This document shows, one piece after another, positions 43,064 to 51,855 of a stretch of 64,000 nucleotides of DNA. Origin of the DNA: an uncultured Faecalibacterium sp. (GTDB lineage: Bacteria; Bacillota; Clostridia; Oscillospirales; Ruminococcaceae); assembly GCA_937880095.1 (NCBI GenBank), contig CALFLK010000023.1, positions 124,001-188,000 on the forward strand, written 5' to 3'. The position numbers were made by a program, and so were the translations under genes. The notes beneath the pieces were generated by a model. That model was not told where the DNA came from. It did not search any database and worked only from the letters and a program-made list of their open reading frames with translations. Every line of letters starts with the position of its first letter. The stretch's first letter is position 1.

Positions 43064-44272
43064 ATGGCACACCGAAACATAAAACAACCGAATCTTCCGC
43101 CGCTGGGGCTGAAACGATACTACCCGGCGGGCTTTATCGTCAATCTGCTGATCATTGTGGCATTTGGCCTTTTGATGCTGTTTTCAGCCAGTTATACCAC
43201 AGCATATCTGCGATTTGGTGACAGTTATCACTTTATCCGCAGCCAGCTAATTTTTGCTGTGCTGGGTCTGGGAATCATGCTGGCTATGGCGCAGTTTGAC
43301 TATCATAAATATGAGCGCTGGACCTGGTGGGGATATATCGTCAGCCTGATTCTGCTGTGCATCGTGTTGACTTGTGAACCGATTAGTGGATGCCGCCGCT
43401 GGCTGCACTGGAGGCAGAAGCCGCTGAGTTATTTGCCCAGTATTCAGGTGTCGGAAATCGTAAAGTTTGTCATCATTCTGACTACAGCATGGATTATCAT
43501 TCGTTACCGGAAGCGCCGCACTAAGTTTTGGTGCGGTCTGGTGCTGCCGATGCTGCCGCTGATTCCGGTATTGCTGCTGTTGTATCTGGAGCCTCATTTG
43601 TCTGGCATGGTGCTGATGATTACGATTGCCGGTTCCATGTTGCTGTTGGGCGGAAACGCTCAGCTATGGATTGTTGCTTTCGCAGTTGCGGGCGGTAGCT
43701 TTTTAGCGTTGTTCTGGGATAAGCTGGGTAATTTGACAGAGTATGCAGGCAATCGTCTGGATGGCTGGAGCTCGATTTTTGAGGAAATGCCCTGGCAGAC
43801 CCAGCAGAGTATGCTGGCAATCGGCAGCGGTGGTCTGAAGGGTCTGGGAATCGGCAACAGCATGGAAAAGCAGCTGTGGCTGCCGGAATGTACCAATGAC
43901 TTTATCTTCAGCGTTCTGTGCGAAGAGCTGGGCTTTCTGGGTGCAATGGTTGTGATCCTGCTGTTTGTGGGTCTGATTTTCCAGGGACTGTACATCGCAT
44001 ACAATGCATCCGATTTGTATGGCACACTGCTTGCGCTGGGTATTACAGCACAGATTACCTGGCAGGTATTCTTTAATATTGCAGTTGTAACCAATACCGT
44101 GCCCAACACGGGTATCAGTCTGCCGTTTTTCTCTTCCGGCGGTACCAGTTTGGTGCTGCTTTTGGCAGAGATGGGTGTTATGATAAACATTGCCCGTCAG
44201 GGCAAGCGCGCGCAGCTGCAGCGAAAGGCTGCCAAGGAGGCTGCACAGCAAAACGAGACAAAGGAGAAATGA
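43064..44272 (+). CDS. ftsW: Peptidoglycan glycosyltransferase FtsW
   Basis: SEDS-family polymerase of septal glycan strands. The 402-residue protein has about ten membrane spans and the marks SIQVSEIVKF (usually QPSE), GLGIGNSMEKQLWLPECTNDFIFSVLCEELGF and NTGISLPFFSSGGTS. It lies between the MraY-like gene and murG. The PSE motif reads VSE, a mild departure. The C-terminus is cytosolic and rich in Lys/Ala/Glu. Confidence 0.94.
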   Translation: MAHRNIKQPNLPPLGLKRYYPAGFIVNLLIIVAFGLLMLFSASYTTAYLRFGDSYHFIRSQLIFAVLGLGIMLAMAQFDYHKYERWTWWGYIVSLILLCIVLTCEPISGCRRWLHWRQKPLSYLPSIQVSEIVKFVIILTTAWIIIRYRKRRTKFWCGLVLPMLPLIPVLLLLYLEPHLSGMVLMITIAGSMLLLGGNAQLWIVAFAVAGGSFLALFWDKLGNLTEYAGNRLDGWSSIFEEMPWQTQQSMLAIGSGGLKGLGIGNSMEKQLWLPECTNDFIFSVLCEELGFLGAMVVILLFVGLIFQGLYIAYNASDLYGTLLALGITAQITWQVFFNIAVVTNTVPNTGISLPFFSSGGTSLVLLLAEMGVMINIARQGKRAQLQRKAAKEAAQQNETKEK

Positions 44273-44273
44273 G

Positions 44274-45401
44274 ATGCGTGTACTGATTGCTGCCGGCGGC
44301 ACTGCCGGACATATCAATCCTGCACTGGCGATTGCCGGCGCACTGAAAGAGGCTGACCCTACTGCAGAAATTCATTTTGCGGGTCGTGAGTGCGGCATGG
44401 AAAACAAGCTGGTCACCAAGGCCGGCTATCCGTTTCATCCCATTGAAATCACAGGTTTTCAGCGTCAGCTCAGCCTGCAGAATATCCGCCGCAATGCCAT
44501 TACAGTGTGGAATCTGATTCAGTCTGCCCCCAAGGCAAAGAAGATGATGAAGGAAATCAAGCCGGATCTGGTGATTGGCTGCGGTGGTTATGTGTCTGGT
44601 CCGGTGGTACGCTGTGCCGCAAAGATGGGCATTAAGACCGCAATCCATGAGCAGAATGCATTCCCCGGTGTGACCAACAAGCTGCTGGCTCCGGATGTGG
44701 ATGTGGTGTTTGCTGCGGTGGAAGGTGCTGTGGATAAACTGAAAGCACCTGAAAAGACGCTGGTAGTTGGTAATCCGGTGCGTCCTGCGGTGCTGGCAGC
44801 AGCGGCAAATCGTATGGAGAACCGCGCAAAACTGGGCGCAGGCAACCGCCCTGTGATTTTGTCTTTTGGCGGTAGCTTGGGCGCACGCCGTATCAACGAA
44901 AGCGTAGCAGCTTTGTGCGCATGGGAACAGCACACCAACCAGAATGTGCTGCACGTTCACGCAACCGGTCGCTACGGTGTGAATCTGTTTGACGGCTTGG
45001 CAACGCAAATGAATTTCTCTGTCGGTGAAAAGCTGATCGTGAAGGAGTATATTGATGATATGCCGGATCTGCTCAGTGCAGCCGATTTGATCATCAGCCG
45101 TGCCGGTGCATTGACGCTGGCAGAGCTGGCAGCAGCAGGCCGTGCAGCAATCCTGATTCCCAGCCCGAACGTGGCAGAAAACCACCAGTATTTCAATGCG
45201 CTGGAGCTGGAAAAGGCGGGTGCAGCGGTTGTGATTGAAGAAAAAGATCTGACCGATGCACGTTTGATCGAAACTGTGCAGAAGCTGCTGGAGAATCCGG
45301 ATAAGCTGGTAGAAATGGGTCACAATGCCCGCACGCAGGCAGTAGATGACAGCTTGGAGCGTATTACCCAGCGCCTGCTGAAGCTGGTGCAGGAACCGTA
45401 A
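44274..45401 (+). CDS. murG: UDP-GlcNAc--lipid I N-acetylglucosaminyltransferase MurG
   Basis: GT-B enzyme that converts lipid I to lipid II on the inner membrane face. The 375-residue protein has the glycine-rich AAGGTAGHINPALAIAGAL, DLVIGCGGYVSGPV, HEQNAFPGVTNKLL, SFGGSLGARRINE and SRAGALTLAELAAAGRAAILIP. Its ATG is one base after the ftsW stop, with AAAGGAGAAATG upstream, so the two are coupled. Confidence 0.97.
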   Translation: MRVLIAAGGTAGHINPALAIAGALKEADPTAEIHFAGRECGMENKLVTKAGYPFHPIEITGFQRQLSLQNIRRNAITVWNLIQSAPKAKKMMKEIKPDLVIGCGGYVSGPVVRCAAKMGIKTAIHEQNAFPGVTNKLLAPDVDVVFAAVEGAVDKLKAPEKTLVVGNPVRPAVLAAAANRMENRAKLGAGNRPVILSFGGSLGARRINESVAALCAWEQHTNQNVLHVHATGRYGVNLFDGLATQMNFSVGEKLIVKEYIDDMPDLLSAADLIISRAGALTLAELAAAGRAAILIPSPNVAENHQYFNALELEKAGAAVVIEEKDLTDARLIETVQKLLENPDKLVEMGHNARTQAVDDSLERITQRLLKLVQEP

Positions 45402-45438
45402 CTGCGATACGGACGAGAAAAAGAGAGGAGGCGGAGCT

Positions 45439-46728
45439 ATGACGACACGCAAAAAGAAAGCAATCCAAAAGAAACAGGCGCAGCGCGCCGCACAGCGACG
45501 AAGTGCTCCGCAGCAAGCCGCTGGACGGCAGCAGCGTCCTGCAGCAAGACCGACCCAAGCAAGCCGACAGGGACACGCACCCGCATACGATCAGGATGCA
45601 GCACGCAGGCAGACAGCCTCGGCACAGAACACCGCAAAACAGAAACGAGTTCGCCGCAAAAAAGAACACGTTCGGATTACTCAGGCAGAAATGCGTCGCC
45701 GCCGTTTTCGTCGTCGGCTGCTGGCAGTGATTTTGCTGTTGTTCGTAGTAACGGCAGGTATTTTGCTGTCGGTAACCTTGTTGTTCCGCGTGAGTACTTT
45801 TGAATTTCAGGATCCATCCGGTAAAGTGACGACGGATATCGGTGGATATACCAAAGAAGAAATCCTGCAAACGCTGGAAGTCAAAGAAGGAGATAATCTG
45901 TTCTCGTTTGCGGCGGATGAACAGGAAGAAAAGCTGAATCTCCATTTCCCGCTGTTGGAGAATGTGGAGATTCGGCGCCGTATGCCGGGAACCGTGATAC
46001 TGCGGGTACAGCCCGCACAGGAGAGCTTCTGTATTCAGACTTCTGCCGGGTGGCTGGTTTTGTCCCGTCAATGCAAGGTAATGGCAATGTCCGGAACTCA
46101 GCCGGAATTGCCGCTGCTGATGGGTCCGGTCCAGACAGTACCGCAGGTTGGTCAGACGCTGTCGCTGGGGGCACCGGATGTTCCGGATGTGACAGAAACG
46201 CCTGCAGAATCCGATCAGTCCACGGCAGAATCTGCGCAGCCGACCACTAAACCGCAGGAAGAACCGGAACAAACCGCATTGGTTCAAATGCTGGCTGCTT
46301 TGGAGCAGCATGGAATTCTGGATCAGGTAACCCATTTGGATGTGACAGACCCGGAACAGGTCTATTTTGGATATCAGGACCGAATCCGTGTCACGCTGGG
46401 TACGCTGAACCAGCTGGATTACAAGTTGAAATTCGCAGTGCATTTGCTGCAAAATAAGGAAGGCGACGGTCTGACCGAAACGGATCGGGGCGTGTTGGAT
46501 ATGAGTATTATCCGCAGCGACGGTTCCATTCGCCCGACCTTTAAGCAGAGCGACCCGGAATTGCCCTCCCGCGTAGCGGAAGAGACAGATGATGCAGATT
46601 CGGATGCACCGGCGGATGGAGAATCCGGTGATGCACCTGCCGATGATGCAGATGCTGCACCATCAGATGAACCAACCCCGGAACCTCCGGCGGAGCCGTC
46701 CGCACAGGATGCGACAAAGCCTGAATAA
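45439..46728 (+). CDS. ftsQ: FtsQ/DivIB-type cell division protein with long disordered ends
   Basis: Bitopic divisome protein of 429 residues. Residues 1-90 are highly basic and Gln/Arg/Ala-rich, residues about 93-113 form the membrane helix, and about 115-185 the POTRA domain (VSTFEFQDPSGKVTTDIGGYTKEEILQTL, RRRMPGTVILRVQP). The FtsQ-type beta domain is split by a Thr/Pro/Glu-rich insert (about 245-275). The last 55 residues are an acidic Asp/Ala/Pro tail. Both ends are longer than in most FtsQ proteins. AGAGAGGAGGCGG precedes the ATG. Confidence 0.88.
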   Translation: MTTRKKKAIQKKQAQRAAQRRSAPQQAAGRQQRPAARPTQASRQGHAPAYDQDAARRQTASAQNTAKQKRVRRKKEHVRITQAEMRRRRFRRRLLAVILLLFVVTAGILLSVTLLFRVSTFEFQDPSGKVTTDIGGYTKEEILQTLEVKEGDNLFSFAADEQEEKLNLHFPLLENVEIRRRMPGTVILRVQPAQESFCIQTSAGWLVLSRQCKVMAMSGTQPELPLLMGPVQTVPQVGQTLSLGAPDVPDVTETPAESDQSTAESAQPTTKPQEEPEQTALVQMLAALEQHGILDQVTHLDVTDPEQVYFGYQDRIRVTLGTLNQLDYKLKFAVHLLQNKEGDGLTETDRGVLDMSIIRSDGSIRPTFKQSDPELPSRVAEETDDADSDAPADGESGDAPADDADAAPSDEPTPEPPAEPSAQDATKPE

Positions 46729-46789
46729 AAATTACAGAAGCTGCTGCGCGGATCGATGAAACCCGCAGCTGGAATGGAGTGTACGCAAT

Positions 46790-48271
46790 ATGAAACTTTC
46801 TCAGCTGATGCAGGGTGTTTCCTGCACGACCGTACAGGGCAGTACGGATGTGGAAATCAACGATATCATTTATGACAGCCGTAAGGCAGCTCCGGGGCAG
46901 TTATTTGTTTGTATCGTTGGTACCCAGCGGGACAGCCATGACTATGCAGCAGACTGCGTTGCAAAAGGCGTCAGCGCACTGGTGATTCAGCATGATATTG
47001 ATCTGACCAATCTGCCGGATGTAACGGTGCTGAAAGTGGAAAACAGCCGCTATGCAATGGCTGTGATGAGTGCAAATCTGTTCGGTCAGCCAGCACGTCA
47101 GCTGACGATGATCGGCGTAACCGGCACAAAGGGCAAGACTACGACCACACATATGTTGAAGGGCGTGCTGGAAGCTGCAGGCCGTAAGGTCGGTATGATT
47201 GGCACCAACGGCGTATACTATATGGGCAAGCATCGCCCGACTGCAAATACGACCCCCGAAAGCTATGAGCTGCAAAAGCTATTCCGTGAATTTGTGGATG
47301 CAGGTTGTGATACTGCTTTGATGGAAGTATCCAGTCAGGGTGTGATGATGGATCGTGTGGCAGGCATTCACTACGACGTGGGTGTATTCACAAACCTGTC
47401 CCCTGACCACATTGGTCCCGGTGAACACGCCAGCTTTGAGGAGTACCGCAGTTGGAAAGCACAGATGTTCCGTCGCTGCGATGTGGGTGTGGTCAACGTG
47501 GATGACGAAAATACACCTGCTCTGCTGGAAGGTCATACCTGCAAGCTGGTGACCTATGGCTGCAAGAACCCGGCGGACTGGAAAGCAGGGGAGTATCAGC
47601 TGATGCGCACCAGCGATTTTCTGGGCGTTACATTCCCGGTAACGGGTGAAGGCGAAACCGTACAGCTGCATGTGAATATGCCGGGTGAGTTCAGCGTCTA
47701 TAATGCACTGGCTGCGTGGGGTGTAGGTAAGGTGCTGCACCTGCCGGATGAAGCTATCTGTGCAGGTTTGGCAAAGTGTTCGGTGCAGGGCCGTGTGGAG
47801 CTGGTACCGGTAAGCAAGAAATTTACCATTCTGCTGGATTACGCACACAATGAAGTGTCTACCGAGAGCCTGCTGGAAACTCTGCGCAGTTATCAGCCAC
47901 ATCGTCTGGTCGTGTTGTTTGGCTGCGGTGGTAACCGCAGTAAGCTGCGTCGCTATGGCATGGGTGAAATCTGTGCCAAGATGGCTGATTTCTCGATTGT
48001 GACGGAAGATAATAATCGTTTCGAAGCGGTGGAAGATATCATAGCAGATATTCGTCAGGGTATGCTGAAGGGCAATCCGAATGCGGAATATGTGGAAATC
48101 CCGGATCGTCTGGATGCATTGCATTACGCATTGGATCATGCAGAGGAAGGCGATTTGATCGCTGTGATTGGTAAGGGTCACGAAACCTACCGTGACCGTA
48201 TGGGTGTGAAAACACCTTTCTATGAGCGAGAGCTTTTGCTGGAGTACGCAGAGCAGATCGGTCTGGAATGA
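46790..48271 (+). CDS. murE: UDP-N-acetylmuramoyl-L-alanyl-D-glutamate ligase MurE
   Basis: Cytosolic ligase adding the third amino acid (diaminopimelate or lysine) to the muropeptide. The 493-residue protein has YDSRKAAPGQLFV, the P-loop VTGTKGKTTTTHM, NTTPES, and DYAHNEVSTESLL. The residue-selecting motif, DNPR in diaminopimelate enzymes, reads DNNR here (TEDNNRFE), so the third residue cannot be named with certainty; the retained Arg leans towards diaminopimelate. It ends the cluster instead of following the PBP gene. Confidence 0.95.
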   Translation: MKLSQLMQGVSCTTVQGSTDVEINDIIYDSRKAAPGQLFVCIVGTQRDSHDYAADCVAKGVSALVIQHDIDLTNLPDVTVLKVENSRYAMAVMSANLFGQPARQLTMIGVTGTKGKTTTTHMLKGVLEAAGRKVGMIGTNGVYYMGKHRPTANTTPESYELQKLFREFVDAGCDTALMEVSSQGVMMDRVAGIHYDVGVFTNLSPDHIGPGEHASFEEYRSWKAQMFRRCDVGVVNVDDENTPALLEGHTCKLVTYGCKNPADWKAGEYQLMRTSDFLGVTFPVTGEGETVQLHVNMPGEFSVYNALAAWGVGKVLHLPDEAICAGLAKCSVQGRVELVPVSKKFTILLDYAHNEVSTESLLETLRSYQPHRLVVLFGCGGNRSKLRRYGMGEICAKMADFSIVTEDNNRFEAVEDIIADIRQGMLKGNPNAEYVEIPDRLDALHYALDHAEEGDLIAVIGKGHETYRDRMGVKTPFYERELLLEYAEQIGLE

Positions 48272-48278
48272 AATATGC

Positions 48279-48321
48279 AAAAAGCCTGTCGGATTGATTT
48301 GTAATCCGACAGGCTTTTTTG
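48279..48321 (+). terminator. Terminator after murE (end of dcw)
   Basis: AAAAAGCCTGTCGGATT and its complement form a 17-base stem with a T6 tail. Confidence 0.93.
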
Positions 48322-48333
48322 ATTTCTAAGCAT

Positions 48334-48363
48334 AAAAAAACACCCGCCAAACGGCAGGTGAAA
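48334..48363 (-). terminator. Terminator after rnpB
   Basis: On the minus strand CACCTGCCG and CGGCGGGTG-like arms (one mismatch) flank TTT and end in T7, directly beyond the RNase P RNA. Confidence 0.85.
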
Positions 48364-48371
48364 CAATCCAA

Positions 48372-48726
48372 GAAAGGAAACGAGATGGACCGTAAGCCGG
48401 GTTCTGTATGAATCGACGATCTATCTACGCCATACCATTGCTGGCAGGCTTTAGCCACCTTCGAGGCGCGCGGGCCGCGCTATGTGCCCCATATAGGTGT
48501 TGCTTCCGGTAGGGTTTACAAAGCCGAGCAGTCTCCTGCTCGCTGGTGAGCTCTTACCTCGCCGTTTCATCCTTACCGCGTAAACGCGGCGGTTTGTTTT
48601 CTGTTGCACTTTCCCTAAGGTCACCCTCGGCTGCCGTTAGCAGTTACCGTTGCCCTTGTGAAGCCCGGACTTTCCTCAGAGCGGTCAAAGCCGCCCCGCC
48701 GTCGAATGTTCCACTCGTTTCCTCTC
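48372..48726 (-). ncRNA. rnpB: RNase P RNA, bacterial class A
   Basis: Catalytic RNA that trims tRNA 5' ends. On the minus strand the hallmark GAGGAAAGTCCGGGCTTC (P4 region) occurs near the 5' end and ACAGAACCCGGCTTA near the 3' end. The ends GAGAGGAAACGAG and CTCGTTTCCTTTC pair to form helix P1, which fixes the boundaries. Conserved AGGGTGA and GGTAAGAGCTCACC elements lie between, and a GCGGTAAGG element follows. About 355 bases. Confidence 0.96.
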
Positions 48727-48729
48727 ACA

Positions 48730-48758
48730 AGTATAACATGCCACACGGGAATTTGCAA
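48730..48758 (-). promoter_or_regulatory. rnpB promoter
   Basis: On the minus strand, TTGCAA and TATACT are 17 bases apart and place the transcription start at the base of P1. The TTGCAA is shared with the divergent promoter. Confidence 0.88.
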
Positions 48759-48781
48759 GATACGGGAATTTTTGATATAAT
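48753..48781 (+). promoter_or_regulatory. Promoter of the RluA-type gene
   Basis: The same self-complementary TTGCAA (48753-48758) lies 17 bases before a consensus TATAAT (48776-48781) on the plus strand. Confidence 0.8.
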
Positions 48782-48814
48782 ATTACGGATTTCTTTCAAA
48801 AAGGGGGTGCTGGT

Positions 48815-49729
48815 ATGTGGCTGGAATTTCCGGTGCCGCCGCAGTGCAATGGAATGGAGCTACGCAAGTTTTTATACCAGTGCGCTGTTTCCACAGATTT
48901 GGCGCGCGGAGTGAAATACCGCGGAAATGGTTTTTTTGTGGATGGTCAACCCTCTTTTACCAATGTGCGCTTGGCTGCAGGACAAATCGTGCGCTTTGCG
49001 CTTCCGCCGGAAGAAAAGCCGGCAGTGGAACCACAGGCAGAAATCCCGCTGAATGTGGTATATCAGGATGCCTTCGCGCTGGTAATTGAAAAGCCGACGG
49101 GGATTCCGGTACATCCCACGCTGAACTATGCAGACGGAACACTGGCAAATGCATATGCGGCATGGGCGCAAAGCCATGGTGAAAGCGGCGTATTTCGTCC
49201 GGTAAACCGTCTGGATAAGAATACCAGTGGATTGCTGTTGGCGGCGCGGAATATGTATGCGGCGAGCCTGTTGGCAGACCATGTGCAAAAAACATATTTC
49301 GCATTGGCAGAAGGGGAGATGCCCTTGGGTGCAGGGGTATTTGATGGCCCCATCGGTCGCGCCGAAGGCAGTATTGTGACCCGATGTGTCACCCCGGCGG
49401 GTAAACCCAGCCGTACCGAGTACTCGGTGTTAGAGGTGAAAAACGGCGTCAGTCTGGCGGAGTGTCATCCGATTACAGGCAGAACGCACCAGATTCGCGT
49501 GCACTTTGCCTATGCAGGGAATCCGCTGGCAGGAGACGACTTGTATGGCGGAAGTACAGAAAGAATTCACCGTCATGCACTGCATTGTGGAAAAATGGAG
49601 TTCTCAGTACCAAAACACACACTGTGTGAAGATACAGTGCGCATCGACATCCCGCTGCAGTGGGAGAATATTGTAGTGGAAAGCCCGCTTCCACCGGATA
49701 TGCGTAGCCTGTACAGGTGTGAAAATTAG
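48815..49729 (+). CDS. RluA-family pseudouridine synthase
   Basis: Isomerises uridine to pseudouridine in rRNA or tRNA. The 304-residue protein has an N-terminal S4-like region (RKFLYQCAVSTDLARGVK), the catalytic Asp in RPVNRLDKNTSGLLL (about residue 133), and GRTHQIRVHFAYAGNPLAGDDLYG. AAAGGGGGT precedes the ATG. Which RNA site it modifies cannot be told; RluD-like is likely. Confidence 0.93.
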   Translation: MWLEFPVPPQCNGMELRKFLYQCAVSTDLARGVKYRGNGFFVDGQPSFTNVRLAAGQIVRFALPPEEKPAVEPQAEIPLNVVYQDAFALVIEKPTGIPVHPTLNYADGTLANAYAAWAQSHGESGVFRPVNRLDKNTSGLLLAARNMYAASLLADHVQKTYFALAEGEMPLGAGVFDGPIGRAEGSIVTRCVTPAGKPSRTEYSVLEVKNGVSLAECHPITGRTHQIRVHFAYAGNPLAGDDLYGGSTERIHRHALHCGKMEFSVPKHTLCEDTVRIDIPLQWENIVVESPLPPDMRSLYRCEN

Positions 49730-49750
49730 CGGAAATGTGTGGCAATTTAC

Positions 49751-49778
49751 TTGCCCAACACAGGGATTATAGTATAAT
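49751..49778 (+). promoter_or_regulatory. Promoter of the M23 peptidase gene
   Basis: TTGCCC and TATAAT are 16 bases apart. A leader of about 100 bases follows, with a GGATTC/GAATCC hairpin. Confidence 0.7.
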
Positions 49779-49884
49779 ATGAAAATAGTGCGCTGGATTC
49801 TTGTGAATCCGACACACGCTAAAACGATTAAAAACACGCGATTGATTCGCATAACAGGAGAAACGGAAAGGAGGCAGATCGGAT

Positions 49885-51729
49885 TTGTCGGAAAATATGA
49901 CACCTCTGAAAAAGCCCACCTGGCGCGACAGACTGCATGACATGAAAGTGGCGGTGCAGCGTCACCTGGTTATTGGAAAACATAAAATTCATAAGAAACG
50001 TCAGGCTGGTACAAATGCATCAGTTCGCTGGCTGCGCGCTCGACCGATTTATCATCGTATCGGTCATGTATTGTATGACCTGGGTTTCCAGGCAGAATAT
50101 CTGGTAATTCGTACCGGCCGCGGTATTCGATTCGCTGCCCATCAGCTGGTTCACGGAAGCGTATATCTGGCGCACCGCCTGAAAAAAGGACTGCGTCGAA
50201 TGGGTCACTTCCTGTGGGAAGAAATCCTGTCCGCACCGGTGGTATTTGTGCGCGGTATTTGGCGCATTGCACGCAATGCGGTTTGGGTTGCCAAGACGTA
50301 TGGTGTACGCCATGCATGCAAGCAGGTTTTTGCAAACCTGCGCAACGGTGTGAAACTGTATGGTAATCTGGTACCGCGTACCCTGGCATATGTTGTGCCG
50401 GTAGTGGTTGCATTCTTCTGCTGGGGCTATGTGGAAAATCAGCTGGCACAGGATTATGTGCTGGCAGTTCATGTCAAGGGACAGGACGTTGGTTTTGTAG
50501 CCAGCGAAAATATTTTTGAATCTGCAAAGGATTCGGTGAATGAGCGTATCAATTACGCAGCAACCAATCAGACAAGCTGGGATATTACCCCCAGTTACAC
50601 CGTGGCAGCGGTGAACGATCAGCAGGAACTGCTGAACGAGACCACCATGGCAGACGCAATTCTGCGCACCTCGGATGATGAAATTCAGGAAGGTACAGCG
50701 CTGTACATTGATGGTGAACTGCGCCGCGTTACGACCGACGGTACAACGCTGAAAGATTACATTCAGCAGATGAAAGCTCCTTACGAAACCGGCGAAGAGG
50801 GCGTGACCGTAAGCTTCAATCACGAAGTAGAACTGGAAGACGGTATTTACTTTAATGACAGTTTCTCGGATGTGAACGAAGTAATGAATTACCTCAGCTC
50901 GGATGAGGTTAAGCAGGAGCTGTATACTCTGGTTCCCGGTGACAGTATCAGCCTGATTGCATCGAAGAACGGTCTGTCGCAGGCAGAGCTGTATGAGCTG
51001 AACCCCGGTTTGCATCAGGACAGTAAGCTGTTCCCCGGCGATCAGTTGATTGTTCAGAAACAGGAAACTGTGCTGGAAATCCGCGTAAATAAGCAGATTA
51101 CCTACAAGGAAGAAATTCCGTTCTCTACCACCACGACCACCTCGGAAAATTATGATTTTGGTACCGTGAAAACACTGGTAGAGGGTCAAAACGGTGAACA
51201 GGAAATCACCGCAATGCAGACATATGATGCGGATGGCAACATCCTGCATACGGAAATTTTGTCCACTGTGGTTCTGCGCGAGCCTGTGACCAAGGAAGTC
51301 GTCAAGGGTACCCGCCTGAAGTCCGGCTCTATCGGTAAGGTTGGCAATGGCACCATGATGTGGCCTGTGCCGAATTATCGTTATTGCGCACGCTGGGCAA
51401 CGGGCAGACACCGCGGTGTTGACATCAACGGACCGGTCGGTACGCCGATTTATGCGGCAGATTCCGGTGTGGTTGTCAAGGCAGGCATGAACCGTGCCGG
51501 TGCAGGCAGCAACTACGGTTTGTCCTTGATTATTGACCATGGTAATGGCATGAAGACGGTCTATGCACACTGCAGTGCTTTGTATGTGAGCGCAGGTCAG
51601 TCGGTCAGCCAGGGTCAGCATATTGCGAATATCGGTATGACGGGACGTACAACCGGACCGCACCTGCATTTCGAAATTCGAAACAGCAGCGGCATTATTC
51701 CTCCGCAGAACGTATTCCGCGGCAAATAA
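49885..51729 (+). CDS. Membrane-anchored M23 endopeptidase with LysM and G5 domains
   Basis: Predicted peptidoglycan endopeptidase of 614 residues. Residues 1-165 are a strongly basic, probably cytosolic region; about 166-182 is the membrane helix. LysM (YTLVPGDSISLIASKNGLSQAELYELNPGL) is near residues 350-393, a G5 domain follows at about 395-475, and the M23 domain near 505-610 has RHRGVDI and PHLHFEI zinc motifs. The start is TTG 49885, ten bases after AAAGGAGG; ATG 49897 is too distant. The long cytosolic part is unusual for this architecture. Confidence 0.9.
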   Translation: MSENMTPLKKPTWRDRLHDMKVAVQRHLVIGKHKIHKKRQAGTNASVRWLRARPIYHRIGHVLYDLGFQAEYLVIRTGRGIRFAAHQLVHGSVYLAHRLKKGLRRMGHFLWEEILSAPVVFVRGIWRIARNAVWVAKTYGVRHACKQVFANLRNGVKLYGNLVPRTLAYVVPVVVAFFCWGYVENQLAQDYVLAVHVKGQDVGFVASENIFESAKDSVNERINYAATNQTSWDITPSYTVAAVNDQQELLNETTMADAILRTSDDEIQEGTALYIDGELRRVTTDGTTLKDYIQQMKAPYETGEEGVTVSFNHEVELEDGIYFNDSFSDVNEVMNYLSSDEVKQELYTLVPGDSISLIASKNGLSQAELYELNPGLHQDSKLFPGDQLIVQKQETVLEIRVNKQITYKEEIPFSTTTTTSENYDFGTVKTLVEGQNGEQEITAMQTYDADGNILHTEILSTVVLREPVTKEVVKGTRLKSGSIGKVGNGTMMWPVPNYRYCARWATGRHRGVDINGPVGTPIYAADSGVVVKAGMNRAGAGSNYGLSLIIDHGNGMKTVYAHCSALYVSAGQSVSQGQHIANIGMTGRTTGPHLHFEIRNSSGIIPPQNVFRGK

Positions 51730-51749
51730 GGCAAATAAAATGTTAAATC

Positions 51750-51784
51750 ATCCCCTGCACCTTGTCGTTCAGGGGATTTTGTAT
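51750..51784 (+). terminator. Terminator after the M23 peptidase gene
   Basis: ATCCCCTG and CAGGGGAT form the stem, followed by TTTGTATT. Confidence 0.75.
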
Positions 51785-51806
51785 TACAATAAAAACAGAA
51801 AAAGTC

Positions 51807-51821
51807 CTACTAAATTAGTAG
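51807..51821. promoter_or_regulatory. Palindrome upstream of deoD
   Basis: CTACTAA-A-TTAGTAG is a perfect 15-base inverted repeat 34 bases before deoD, a candidate repressor site for the nucleoside salvage genes. Confidence 0.5.
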
Positions 51822-51855
51822 AAGAAATGATATCAGAATAAAGGAGAGATGTTTT

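Noticed and set aside
49779..49884. Possible cyclic di-AMP riboswitch ahead of the M23 peptidase gene
   Set aside because: The leader is too short and lacks the conserved blocks; only a simple GGATTC/GAATCC hairpin is seen.
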